This document shows positions 1 to 8,860 of a stretch of DNA of 64,000 bases, one piece after another (the first letter of the stretch is position 1; the number at the start of each line of letters is the position of its first letter). Source of the DNA: CAIMUM01 sp034429715 (GTDB taxonomy: Bacteria; Chloroflexota; Dehalococcoidia; GIF9; UBA5629); the NCBI GenBank assembly GCA_034429715.1, contig DAOUFR010000013.1:1-64000 (forward strand), written 5' to 3'. The notes under the pieces were generated by a model, which was given only the letters and a program-made list of their open reading frames with translations, had not been told where the DNA came from and did not search any database. The position numbers and the translations under genes are program-made.

Positions 1-566
1 TGCGAATATTCAGGGAACAGCAGCCGCACCTTGTCGTGCTGGATGTCATGCTGCCCGGCCTGGACGGCGTCGAGATATGCCGCATACTGAGGGCGGAATC
101 CGATATACCTATCATCATGCTGACTGCAAGAACGCGCGACGAAGATAAGATGACCGGCCTGGATACCGGGGCCGACGACTATGTAACCAAACCATTCAGC
201 CCTGGAGAGCTGGCCGCCAGGGTGCGCGCTGTCTTCAGAAGGCTGCCGGCGGAACGGGGTCCGGCCGAAATAAGGTACGGCGGTTTTTACCTGAATTTCC
301 CGAAAAGAGAAGTGCTCCTGAATGAGAAAAAACTCAGCCTGACATCTGTCGAATTCAAAATACTGGCCGCCTTCCTGCGTGAACCCGGCCGGGTATTTGA
401 CCGTGTTGAAATTATAGATAAAGCTTTCGGATATGACTTCGAAAGCTTTGATCGAGCTATCGACGTTCATATTCATAATTTACGCCGTAAAATCGAGCCC
501 GATCCGAAACGACCCAGATATATCAAGACAGTTTACGGGGCGGGATACAAGTTATCAGAGGAGTAA
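1..566 (+). CDS. OmpR-family response regulator (5' end missing)
   Basis: The reading frame is open from base 3 and runs off the left edge, so the N-terminus is missing. What remains is the second half of a receiver domain, with the phosphoacceptor Asp in the motif VVLDVMLPG, the conserved Thr of LTART and the Lys of VTKPF. A winged-helix effector domain follows, ending in the typical RRKIEPDPKRPRYIKTVYGAGYKL region (recognition helix near DVHIHNLRRKI). It would bind DNA once phosphorylated. The cognate kinase starts 2 nt after the stop codon, so the pair is translationally coupled. The downstream efflux-type genes are plausible targets, but that is inference from position. Confidence 0.93.
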   Translation, partial: RIFREQQPHLVVLDVMLPGLDGVEICRILRAESDIPIIMLTARTRDEDKMTGLDTGADDYVTKPFSPGELAARVRAVFRRLPAERGPAEIRYGGFYLNFPKREVLLNEKKLSLTSVEFKILAAFLREPGRVFDRVEIIDKAFGYDFESFDRAIDVHIHNLRRKIEPDPKRPRYIKTVYGAGYKLSEE

Positions 567-567
567 T

Positions 568-2031
568 TTGAAAAACAGCCTGCAGTTTCGCTTGCTCGTT
601 GCTTTTACGCTTGTCATCCTGCTGACTGTAGGCGCCGTGTTCTTCCTGACATGGGGGGCCACAGTAAAGCAAATTGAGGAACTCAGTTATCGTATCGAGC
701 GAATGCTCATAGACCGCATACAATATCAGGTCACGGAATATTACCTGGAAAACAACGGCTGGGATGGTGTGCAGCCACTGGTCTCACGAATCGGGGACCA
801 GTTCCGCCACCGGGTCATACTGACGGACGCAGACGGCAAGATAATAGCCGATTCGTCGTCAGAAACACCCGATGAAAATTTGAACCTTGAGAACTTTTCC
901 AGCAAAACGTTGACTTCATCACTGCCGCGCCGGAATCCCGAGCCGGGCGGCCCTCCTGCATCTCAACCTCAAATCTTTATGTTCTTCGGACCGCGCGTAC
1001 CACCCCCGGAGGATTCAGCGGAATCTGCCACGGACGCCCAAGACGCATCACCAACTGTAGGATTCCTATTTATTCTGCCGTTAAATCAGTCCGAGATCGG
1101 GCTGGCAGCGCTTCAGATCATATACAGCCAGCTGGGCGGCTATTTCTTGATGGGGGCATTTCTGGCGGTTATCGTCGCTTTCCTGATTACCCTTTTTCTG
1201 TCACGCCGTATCCTGTCACCCATCAAAGAGCTGCGGTCTGCGGCACAGCGTCTGGGTAAGGGTGATTTTTCGCAGCGCGTTGACATCAGCGATAGAAGCG
1301 AGATAGGCGAACTGGCCTCCACTTTTAACTCCATGGCCGATAACCTGCAGCGCGACGAGCAGCTGCGGCAGCATATGGTATCGGATATCGCCCATGAACT
1401 GAGAAGCCCGCTTACCAATGTCAGGGGCTACCTCGAAGCAATCAACGACGGCGTTATGCAGCCGGATAAAGAAACCATAACCTCCATATACAGCGAGACG
1501 GTTCTGCTCTCCCGGTTGATAAACGACCTGCAGGAGCTGAGCCTGGCTGAGGCAGGCGAGCTGAAGCTCACCCTGCAGCCCGAAGACGTGGCAGAACTGG
1601 TGCGGCTATCTGTTACCGCGGTACAGGCCAAAGCATCCGAAAAGGATATAGACCTGTCTCACGATATTCCTTCAGACCTTCCGCGCGTTAACATCGATTT
1701 CCTGCGCATTAAACAGGTGCTGCTCAACCTGCTGGAGAACGCTCTGGCCCATACACCCGCGGGCGGCCGGATAAATATCGCAGCAAAATCGGATCACGAA
1801 TTCATAGAGGTCAGCGTATCGGATAGCGGCGAGGGCATCCCTGCTGATGAGATAAATAACATCTTCGAGCGTTTTCACCGCGTCGATAAATCCAGGTCGA
1901 GGTCGACCGGCGGCAGCGGCCTGGGTTTGACCATATCAAAGTATATTATTGAGGAGCACAAGGGCAAGATATGGGCCCGCAGCGAATCAGGCAAAGGCAG
2001 CTGCTTCACCTTTACGCTGCCAATAGCGTAA
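568..2031 (+). CDS. Membrane sensor histidine kinase (BaeS/PhoR-like)
   Basis: The protein has 487 aa from a TTG at 568, preceded by GAGGAG overlapping the regulator stop; the open frame reaches further upstream but lies inside the regulator. Order: TM1 (about 8-30), an extracytoplasmic domain (about 31-188) with a Pro-rich stretch near 125-145, TM2 (about 189-212), HAMP (about 212-265), HisKA with phospho-acceptor His276 in DIAHELRSPLT, then HATPase with N box NLLENALAHT, G1 DSGEGI and G2 GGSGLGL. It should autophosphorylate and pass phosphate to the adjacent regulator. The signal sensed is not evident. The downstream exporter suggests an envelope-stress or drug-type signal, which is inference. 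Confidence 0.93.
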   Translation: MKNSLQFRLLVAFTLVILLTVGAVFFLTWGATVKQIEELSYRIERMLIDRIQYQVTEYYLENNGWDGVQPLVSRIGDQFRHRVILTDADGKIIADSSSETPDENLNLENFSSKTLTSSLPRRNPEPGGPPASQPQIFMFFGPRVPPPEDSAESATDAQDASPTVGFLFILPLNQSEIGLAALQIIYSQLGGYFLMGAFLAVIVAFLITLFLSRRILSPIKELRSAAQRLGKGDFSQRVDISDRSEIGELASTFNSMADNLQRDEQLRQHMVSDIAHELRSPLTNVRGYLEAINDGVMQPDKETITSIYSETVLLSRLINDLQELSLAEAGELKLTLQPEDVAELVRLSVTAVQAKASEKDIDLSHDIPSDLPRVNIDFLRIKQVLLNLLENALAHTPAGGRINIAAKSDHEFIEVSVSDSGEGIPADEINNIFERFHRVDKSRSRSTGGSGLGLTISKYIIEEHKGKIWARSESGKGSCFTFTLPIA

Positions 2032-2140
2032 TAAGCATTTCGGCGTATATATCGGGCTTAATTCTCAGCATTAAACCCGCCTGGTCTAAATAAAATCTTA
2101 ACATTTGAATGTTACCTTTAATAAGATTGAAATCAAGAAT

Positions 2141-2169
2141 TTGGTTTATAAGTAATTAGCGTGTAAAAT
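2141..2169 (+). promoter_or_regulatory. Sigma70-like promoter abutting a start codon
   Basis: TTGGTT at 2141-2146, a 17-nt spacer and TAAAAT at 2164-2169. The ATG of the membrane fusion gene is at 2179, 9 nt after the -10 box, and no Shine-Dalgarno sequence fits between them, so the transcript may be leaderless or nearly so. Confidence 0.5.
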
Positions 2170-2178
2170 CTTACGGAT

Positions 2179-4371
2179 ATGCTCAAGGCCCCAATTAAAC
2201 TCCTTATCGTCTTTTTGACCTGCTCCACACTCTTCACAGCAGGCTGTAACGCTGCATCCACCGCAACTCCGGCAACCATCAGCAGACAGATTCCTGTTAC
2301 GCGCGGGGACCTGGTGGTGAGCGTCTCGGTGGACGGCAACCTCGAGATGACCGACTACTATAATCTCCGGTTTGCTTCAACCGGCGAAGTTAAGAAGGTG
2401 CTGGTCGAGGAGGGCGACCAGGTGAAGCAGGGGCAACTGCTGGCATACCTGGATGACACCAGCGCACGACTGGATGTGAAATCAGCCAACAACTCTGTGC
2501 AATCTTCGCTCAGCACCCTCTATGAAACCGTACCCCGGCTGCCACAGTTTCCAACAAGTTACTATATTGCAAGTTCAGTTACTACCGGGCCAACAATACC
2601 TGTAACTACTACGACCACGGTTACCACATTAACACCCCCTGGAACAACTGGCGTGCCTTCGGCAGGTTCTAATACGGTGATAACTACCACAGGAAATACA
2701 CCAACATTAAATAATCCCGGTACCTTAACAACAACTACGACTACAACAGCTATTGGAACCACTAGTGTTGTTCATACGGGTACTGGCCCGACTGGTGTAA
2801 CAATCACAACGACGGTAACCCCTCCTGTGGGGCCTCCAACTATAACAGTTTCAACCATAGCTCCGGGCGTCATACCGACGGAGGCCATACCGATAGATAG
2901 CACGACAGTCACAACATCGGTGACCACTACACGGACATCTACAACGACCACTTGGTCAGCACCAGAAGGAGTTCACAACGATATCAGTTATCAGATGTAT
3001 TACCCCAACGCCACCATACTGTCATCCTACTTATGGGCGCAGGAAGAGGTAGCGAGGGCGTATGCGCTTTTTCAAGGCGATGACTACAGCGCGGCGGCAT
3101 CCGAGCTGTATGTAGCATCGGCCGACCTGGAAGCCTGCATAAAAATACTGGAGGACGCCGTCACCAACCCGGAGTCCGGCCTGGGCAATACGGCGCCCTT
3201 CGTAGACGAGACCAACTATACGCTCTTTTCAATACAAAATGACGGATCGTTTGCCGCTTACTATATTCAGGAGCTGCGCAGGGAAGCGGCTGCCCTGCGG
3301 CAGGCGCAAACACAGATACAGACCGTTTACGGACTGATAAACCAGGGCAAATATGATGAAGCAAGGCCCCTGCTGAGCGCAGCCCTCGACACGGTCGATA
3401 AGACCGCCGGAGAGGTCATCGAAAACATAAACAGGCTGAAGTTGCGCAACGATACAACTATTTACGGCAAAGACATCAGCCTCTACCTCTACAATGCGGC
3501 GCTGGAAAAGGTAAATGCGGCAATAGCGGGTATAGGACAGGGCGGGATGTACTCCAGCAGTATGAATGACAACCTGATCGTCGCGCGCCACTATATGGAA
3601 CTATGCAACGGGATACTGGGCTCCAATGAAATGGTGCTGCAGCACGGCCTGGGGCTTAAGGCAGAGCAGAATGCCAAGATCGACCTGGCCGGCAAGCTGG
3701 TCAGCCAGGACACGACGCAGAATAACTACGTGAACACATTCATCTGGGCGCCCATCGACGGCACGGTGGTGAGCGTAGGAGTAAAGGAAAAGGACATACT
3801 GTCCTCAAAAACCAATACATCCACCAATGCTATAGTGCTGGTCAATACCAAATATATCGAGTTCTGGGGCTCGGTTGACGAAATCGATATTACCAAAATA
3901 AAAGTCGGCCAAAAGGCCACCATATCTGTGGATGCAGTCCCCGATAAGACCTTCAGCGGCGTGGTATTTTTCATCTCGCCCAAAGGGACACCCGACTCCA
4001 ATAGCGTGGTTAAATACAGCGTCCGCATAAAGCTTGATCCCACCGACGTCGAACTCAGGGGCAAGCTTACGTCCACGGCCGATATCGGCGTCTCCACGGT
4101 TGAGGATGCTCTGCTCATACCGCTGTCCGCTGTAACCACAACAGGTACGGCCTCTTCAGTCACGGTCGTCAGCGGTACCAGGGGCGAAACGGAGAAGAGG
4201 GAGGTCACCCTGGGCATCCAGAACCAGCAGTACGTGCAGGTAGTCAAAGGGCTGAACGACGGTGATATGGTAATAGTCCTCGATAAGGCGAGCGGCGCCC
4301 CTGTATCTACCACCATGGGCCCACCGGGAGGTGGACCACCTCCGGGAGGAGGCCCTCCACCGGGAAGATAG
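2179..4371 (+). CDS. HlyD/MacA-type membrane fusion lipoprotein with Thr-rich insert
   Basis: This 730-aa protein starts with a lipoprotein signal peptide (lipobox FTAGC, Cys23). A half biotinyl-lipoyl motif around 65-95 (STGEVKKVLVEEGDQVKQG) is followed by a Thr/Pro-rich low-complexity segment at about 125-262. A helical hairpin-like region then leads back to the second lipoyl half (about 515-540) and a beta-barrel (about 560-690). The C-terminus is a Gly/Pro repeat tail. Such proteins couple an inner-membrane ABC permease to the cell exterior. A paralogue follows directly and a MacB-type ATPase/permease comes after that, so it is probably the adaptor of that exporter. The Thr-rich block is far larger than in typical MacA and may be a wall-spanning or glycosylated linker (inference). 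Confidence 0.85.
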   Translation: MLKAPIKLLIVFLTCSTLFTAGCNAASTATPATISRQIPVTRGDLVVSVSVDGNLEMTDYYNLRFASTGEVKKVLVEEGDQVKQGQLLAYLDDTSARLDVKSANNSVQSSLSTLYETVPRLPQFPTSYYIASSVTTGPTIPVTTTTTVTTLTPPGTTGVPSAGSNTVITTTGNTPTLNNPGTLTTTTTTTAIGTTSVVHTGTGPTGVTITTTVTPPVGPPTITVSTIAPGVIPTEAIPIDSTTVTTSVTTTRTSTTTTWSAPEGVHNDISYQMYYPNATILSSYLWAQEEVARAYALFQGDDYSAAASELYVASADLEACIKILEDAVTNPESGLGNTAPFVDETNYTLFSIQNDGSFAAYYIQELRREAAALRQAQTQIQTVYGLINQGKYDEARPLLSAALDTVDKTAGEVIENINRLKLRNDTTIYGKDISLYLYNAALEKVNAAIAGIGQGGMYSSSMNDNLIVARHYMELCNGILGSNEMVLQHGLGLKAEQNAKIDLAGKLVSQDTTQNNYVNTFIWAPIDGTVVSVGVKEKDILSSKTNTSTNAIVLVNTKYIEFWGSVDEIDITKIKVGQKATISVDAVPDKTFSGVVFFISPKGTPDSNSVVKYSVRIKLDPTDVELRGKLTSTADIGVSTVEDALLIPLSAVTTTGTASSVTVVSGTRGETEKREVTLGIQNQQYVQVVKGLNDGDMVIVLDKASGAPVSTTMGPPGGGPPPGGGPPPGR

Positions 4372-4375
4372 TAAT

Positions 4376-6091
4376 ATGAAAAACAACCTGGCAGCTTTGC
4401 TTTTACTGATAGCAGCCCTGCTTCCACTGGCAGCCTGGAGCTGCAGTTCAAACCAGGCGCCCGCTGCTGGTCAGATCATAGACGTCAAACGGGGCGACAT
4501 TAGTGTCATCGTAACATCCGACGGCACCCTCACCGCGCCCGACCAGTTCAACCTCGCATTCAACACTCCGGGCACCGTACAGACAATACTGGTGCAGGAA
4601 GGGGAAAAAGTGCGCGAGGGTGCAATGCTGGCTACGACAGATCCCTGGTCGCAGATAAACTCGATTAAAACCGCCCTGTTCAGCATTCAGTCTGCGCAAA
4701 ACAGCATAGACCTCGGGTGCGACACCGACCATCTGCCCTACAATTATCCCGACCTGAGCATAAGCCGTATGGCCGATGAAGCGGTGAAAGATATGAAAAC
4801 GGCAGCGACCTATTTCAGCATAGGCGACTATAAGGATGCCGGCTACTGGCTTGTCATGACTTACTTCGATATCCAGGTCTGCGAAAACCTGATTGAGACC
4901 AGGCCCAACGCCGCTCAGCTGGCGGGCGCAAAGATCAATTCGACCTGGTACCCTGCCGTAGACGCGGGAGGATGGCAACCGATAACCCCGGATAACGAGA
5001 AGGCCATAGATACCATGAGGTTGTACCGCGAAAAGCTGATCATAATCTCCAACCTCATGAAAGACCCTGCGGTACCCTATGAAGACATCGCGCCCCAATT
5101 TGAACAGGCGTTGCAAGAGATCTCCGAAGTGGCCAGGACCGCCAGGAGCACTGTGACCATCAAGAGCAGGATGATTTTTAAGTACGCCGATACGCCTACC
5201 AGTGTCGATTTTCTGCAGTCCGCCCTGCGATTACTCGAGGGTTTGCAGCAAAGCGGGGCATCGGATGCAGGCGGTCTAAAAAATACGATCTGGGACCTAT
5301 ATACGGCCAAGCTCAACCTGCAGGTGGGGCAGGACGTGCTTCAAAACCAGACATTGATATTCGAAAGCGGCGGAAATATCAACTGGAAAACATTGCAGGA
5401 CTACAACCTCAAACTCCAGGCCGCTGAGATCAACCTGTATAAAGCCAAGCGGGACATAATGAACACAGTCATCATCTCCCCTTCCAACGGCACGATCTTC
5501 AGCGTGAATCTCAAGGTAAACGATCCGCTGTCCGCCGAGGATTATGCCACCCGTCCCGCTGTGGGGCTGGTCAACACCCGGGTAATCAAATTTACCGGCA
5601 AGGTCGATGAAATCGACATTATGAAGGTGCATGTGGGTGATAATGCCACGGTCAAAGTAGACGCTATCCCCGATAAAGAATTCAACTGGAAGGTAAAATT
5701 CATATCGCCTTTCGGGGCCAAGGTCGGCAACGTCGTCAAATTCGATGTGATCATAGTGCCAACCGGACTTCCCGAAGACGATTTGAAGGACGGGCTGCGC
5801 GCCACCGCCGAGATAACGGTAGCCGGCGTCAAGAATGCCTTGCTGGTACCCATATCGGCACTGATATCTACTCCCGGCGGCTCGATGGTGCTCCTGGTCA
5901 ACAGCAAGACCGGGCAGGCCGAACCCAGGAGAGTGACCACCGGCCTGCAGAACTTCCAGTACACCGAGATAACTTCCGGCCTGGCGGATGGCGACAAGAT
6001 TCAAATGCCCGGAAAGACGACGGCGGGATCTACCACCGGCCAGACCAGGCAATCGACAAGTACAGGCGGCGCCATGCGCGTACTCAGGTAA
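4376..6091 (+). CDS. Second membrane fusion lipoprotein (HlyD/MacA-type)
   Basis: A 571-aa paralogue of the preceding gene. The ATG at 4376 lies 4 nt after its stop; an in-frame upstream extension overlaps the first gene's Gly/Pro tail and was discarded. It has a signal peptide with Cys23 as the probable lipidation site (AAWSC). The first lipoyl half is near 50-90 (NTPGTVQTILVQEGEKVREG), then comes a long helical region, a second lipoyl half near 370-390 and beta-barrel domains to about 545, with a Ser/Thr/Gly-rich tail. It lacks the Thr-rich insert of its neighbour. Two different adaptors upstream of one ABC pair suggest a heteromeric adaptor or division of labour. Confidence 0.85.
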   Translation: MKNNLAALLLLIAALLPLAAWSCSSNQAPAAGQIIDVKRGDISVIVTSDGTLTAPDQFNLAFNTPGTVQTILVQEGEKVREGAMLATTDPWSQINSIKTALFSIQSAQNSIDLGCDTDHLPYNYPDLSISRMADEAVKDMKTAATYFSIGDYKDAGYWLVMTYFDIQVCENLIETRPNAAQLAGAKINSTWYPAVDAGGWQPITPDNEKAIDTMRLYREKLIIISNLMKDPAVPYEDIAPQFEQALQEISEVARTARSTVTIKSRMIFKYADTPTSVDFLQSALRLLEGLQQSGASDAGGLKNTIWDLYTAKLNLQVGQDVLQNQTLIFESGGNINWKTLQDYNLKLQAAEINLYKAKRDIMNTVIISPSNGTIFSVNLKVNDPLSAEDYATRPAVGLVNTRVIKFTGKVDEIDIMKVHVGDNATVKVDAIPDKEFNWKVKFISPFGAKVGNVVKFDVIIVPTGLPEDDLKDGLRATAEITVAGVKNALLVPISALISTPGGSMVLLVNSKTGQAEPRRVTTGLQNFQYTEITSGLADGDKIQMPGKTTAGSTTGQTRQSTSTGGAMRVLR

Positions 6092-6125
6092 AGCTCCTGC
6101 AAAATACTATGAAACGGACCTGAAA

Positions 6126-6794
6126 ATGATTGAAATTAAGAATATCAGCAAGATTTATGATATCGGAGATGTCCGGGTCAAAGCACTGGACGATGTATCG
6201 TTTACCTGCGAAAAAGGCGAGTTCATCTCGATCATGGGCCATTCCGGCTCGGGCAAATCCACCATGATGAATATACTGGGATGCCTTGACCGTCCAACCT
6301 CGGGAAGTTATATCATAGATTCAGTGGATGTAGCCGGTATGACCGATGACGAACTTGCCGCTATGCGCAACCGTAAGCTGGGCTTCGTCTTCCAGTCCTA
6401 CAACCTGCTGCCCAAGCTGACCGCCGTGGGCAATGTGGAATTGCCACTGATATATTCCGGCAATAACCACCGGCGGCCGCGCGCCCTGGCGGCGCTGGAA
6501 GCGGTGGGTATCGGCAAACGGGCCTTCCACAAGCCCAGCGAGATGTCCGGCGGCGAGCAGCAACGCGTGGCCATCGCACGCGCCCTGATCAACGATCCGT
6601 TGGTCATACTGGCCGACGAGCCGACGGGCAACCTGGACACCCAGATGAGCCATAACATCATGTCGCTGCTGGTCGATCAGAGCAAGAAGGGGATAACCAT
6701 AATCGTGGTTACGCACGAAGAGGATATCGCCGCCTACACCCAGCGTACGATTTACCTCCGGGACGGAACAATCATCGAGGATAAGAAGCGATGA
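6126..6794 (+). CDS. MacB/LolD-type ABC transporter ATPase
   Basis: The protein has 222 aa from the ATG at 6126; the longer open frame overlaps the previous gene and does not match the family. It contains Walker A GHSGSGKST (38-46), Q-loop VFQSYNLLP, signature MSGGEQQRVAIARAL, Walker B VILADEPTGNLD and the switch His in VVTHE. The family powers mechanotransmission-type export or lipoprotein release through a FtsX/MacB-fold permease. Its stop overlaps the permease start by 4 nt (ATGA), so the two are coupled. Confidence 0.94.
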   Translation: MIEIKNISKIYDIGDVRVKALDDVSFTCEKGEFISIMGHSGSGKSTMMNILGCLDRPTSGSYIIDSVDVAGMTDDELAAMRNRKLGFVFQSYNLLPKLTAVGNVELPLIYSGNNHRRPRALAALEAVGIGKRAFHKPSEMSGGEQQRVAIARALINDPLVILADEPTGNLDTQMSHNIMSLLVDQSKKGITIIVVTHEEDIAAYTQRTIYLRDGTIIEDKKR

Positions 6795-7999
6795 GCCTCT
6801 GGGAGAGCCTTAAGTCGGCCTGGCAGGCAATTTTCTCCAATAAGACGCGGTCTTTTCTCACCATGCTCGGCATCGTGATAGGCGTGTGCGCAGTGGTGCT
6901 GCTGGTCTCGCTGGGACAGGGCTTCCAGGCCAGCATGACGACCACCTTCAATAATATGGGGGCCAGCGCCCTCTATATTTCTACCTCCACCGATAAAGCG
7001 GTGACCAGCGTTAGACCGCTCACGCTTGATGATGCCAATGCCCTGCAGGACAAGACCGTGGCCCCCTCGATAAGCGTTGTCTCACCCTCCCTCAGCAGCA
7101 GGGTAACCGTTCAATACGGCAATAACAGCGCCAGCGTACAGGCGACCGGGGTGAAGCCGGTAATAACGGAGATACGAAACTACCAGATCGACCAGGGACG
7201 GTTCATCACCGACCAGGATGTTTCATCCAGGAGCAATGCGGTCTTGCTGGGCTACCAGACCGCCTCTGACCTTTTCGGCAGCGAGAGCGCGGTAGGCAAG
7301 AGCGTGCGCGTCCAGGGCAGCAAGTACCAGGTAATAGGTACGCTGCAAAAGATGGGCGGCTTCGGCGGCGACAGCTATATCCTGATGCCGCTCACCACCA
7401 TGCAGTCCAAGCTGACCGGCGGCGGCAATAATGTGCAGCAGATCGCAGTCAAGGCCGTCAGCTCCGACCTGGTGGACTCGGTGATCTCCGAGGTTACCAG
7501 CATACTTAGAAGCCGCCACTATATCAGGACGGGCGCGGCCGACGATTTCACTATAACCGACATGCGCGAGACGCTGGCCAGCATGCAGGCAACGCTGGCA
7601 GGCTTCTCACTCTTCATGGGGGCGGTGGGCGCCATCTCCCTCATCGTGGGCGGCATCGGCATTATGAACATCATGCTGGTATCGGTCACCGAGCGCACGC
7701 GCGAGATCGGCATCCGCAAGGCCATCGGCGCCAAACGCCGCGATATACTACTGCAATTTCTGATTGAAGCAGCTGCTTTAAGCCTGACCGGCGGCCTGGT
7801 CGGCCTGGGCCTGGCCATGCTGGGGGCTGCGCTGATGGGCAATATTTCTCTTGGAAATACCACTGTAACGCCCGTCATTTCAGCCGGCATCGTTTTTATC
7901 GCTTTAGGTGTATCGATAGGCACGGGACTGGTATCCGGCACCTATCCGGCCTTCCGAGCCGCCCGCCTCGACCCCATCGAATCGCTGCGCCACGAATAG
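6791..7999 (+). CDS. MacB-type ABC transporter permease
   Basis: This 402-aa permease has TM1 at about 20-43 (SFLTMLGIVIGVCAVVLLVS), a large extracytoplasmic MacB periplasmic-core domain at about 45-265, then a FtsX-type three-helix unit at about 275-395 including the conserved TERTREIGIRKAIGAKRRDI coupling segment and the C-terminal AARLDPIESLRHE. It should work with the ATPase just upstream and the two membrane fusion lipoproteins as an exporter of hydrophobic compounds or peptides. The substrate cannot be told from sequence. Confidence 0.92.
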   Translation: MSLWESLKSAWQAIFSNKTRSFLTMLGIVIGVCAVVLLVSLGQGFQASMTTTFNNMGASALYISTSTDKAVTSVRPLTLDDANALQDKTVAPSISVVSPSLSSRVTVQYGNNSASVQATGVKPVITEIRNYQIDQGRFITDQDVSSRSNAVLLGYQTASDLFGSESAVGKSVRVQGSKYQVIGTLQKMGGFGGDSYILMPLTTMQSKLTGGGNNVQQIAVKAVSSDLVDSVISEVTSILRSRHYIRTGAADDFTITDMRETLASMQATLAGFSLFMGAVGAISLIVGGIGIMNIMLVSVTERTREIGIRKAIGAKRRDILLQFLIEAAALSLTGGLVGLGLAMLGAALMGNISLGNTTVTPVISAGIVFIALGVSIGTGLVSGTYPAFRAARLDPIESLRHE

Positions 8000-8022
8000 G
8001 TAAATCAGTCGCCTCCGCAGCC

Positions 8023-8856
8023 CTATTTCTTAAGTGCCCGCAGGTCGGCGCCGGCCCGCGTGGTGAGCAGGTCATCCTGCGAAAGCTGAAGGGTTGTTTC
8101 CAGATCAGCTACCGCAAGCACAATCTCACCCGATGCGGTGTACACCAGGCTCCTGTTGTAGTATGAGGCCGCATCATCTGGCGCCAGTCGCACCGCCTGA
8201 TCGGCGTCCTGTATGGCAAGGTCCGTCTTGCCCAGAGCCGCATAGATAAGGCTCCGGACACAGTAAGAGCGCGGCAGCGTTGGATCGAGCTCAATCGCCT
8301 TGCTGGCATCAGCCAGACCCGCCTCATATTTCCGATTTTTATAGTTGGAGTAGGCCCGTTCGTTGTGGGCGGGCGCGTAATCAGGCTTAATGGACAACGC
8401 TTTGTTAAGGTCCAACAACCCTATGCCGAACTGCCACTGGTTATTGTGAAAACGTCCAAGTTCATAGTAAGCCCTGTAATACTCAGGCGCGATCTCCACA
8501 GCCTTGCTCAGGTCATCCAGTGTATATGGATTGAGGCGCTTCTGCTTGTAATACCAGGCACGTGCTATATAGGCATCGGCCAGCTTCTCTTTTAAGCTCA
8601 GGTCCTCCGGATTGCCCTGCAGCGCTGAGGCGGCTTCAGCGATTGCCAGATCGTATTGTTCGGTTGCCAGCAGGGCGGAGTCGGTAGCGGCGGTCGTGCT
8701 GTTATCACTCACATTCGGGATCGATTGCCCATTTGCCGGCGCAGTCAGGTTGTCAAAAACTCCTTCCTGAACCGAAACGGGCGGCCCCGCGCAGGAAAGC
8801 GCCAGCGCCGCTGCAAGCAGACAACAGGGAAAACACCTGGATAATATGGATCTCAT
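8023..8856 (-). CDS. TPR-repeat lipoprotein
   Basis: A 277-aa protein with a signal peptide and lipobox ALSC (Cys22), followed by a Ser/Asn/Thr-rich linker to about residue 60. At least five tetratricopeptide-type helical pairs then follow (for example AYYELGRFHNNQWQFGIGLL, APAHNERAYSNYKNRKYEAG and SYCVRSLIYAALGKTDLAIQ). TPR domains are protein-interaction scaffolds, and no catalytic domain is seen. Its start is 4 nt after the stop of the PEPCK-like gene on the same strand, so they probably share a transcript, though no functional link is obvious. It converges on the MacB permease gene. Confidence 0.85.
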   Translation of the reverse strand: MRSILSRCFPCCLLAAALALSCAGPPVSVQEGVFDNLTAPANGQSIPNVSDNSTTAATDSALLATEQYDLAIAEAASALQGNPEDLSLKEKLADAYIARAWYYKQKRLNPYTLDDLSKAVEIAPEYYRAYYELGRFHNNQWQFGIGLLDLNKALSIKPDYAPAHNERAYSNYKNRKYEAGLADASKAIELDPTLPRSYCVRSLIYAALGKTDLAIQDADQAVRLAPDDAASYYNRSLVYTASGEIVLAVADLETTLQLSQDDLLTTRAGADLRALKK

Positions 8857-8860
8857 CGAG

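Noticed and set aside
3726..4451. A 241-aa minus-strand open frame opposite the first membrane fusion gene.
   Set aside because: It is antisense to a well-supported gene with signal peptide and lipoyl motifs, has no ribosome binding site and is Pro/Val/Ser-rich as expected of a shadow frame.
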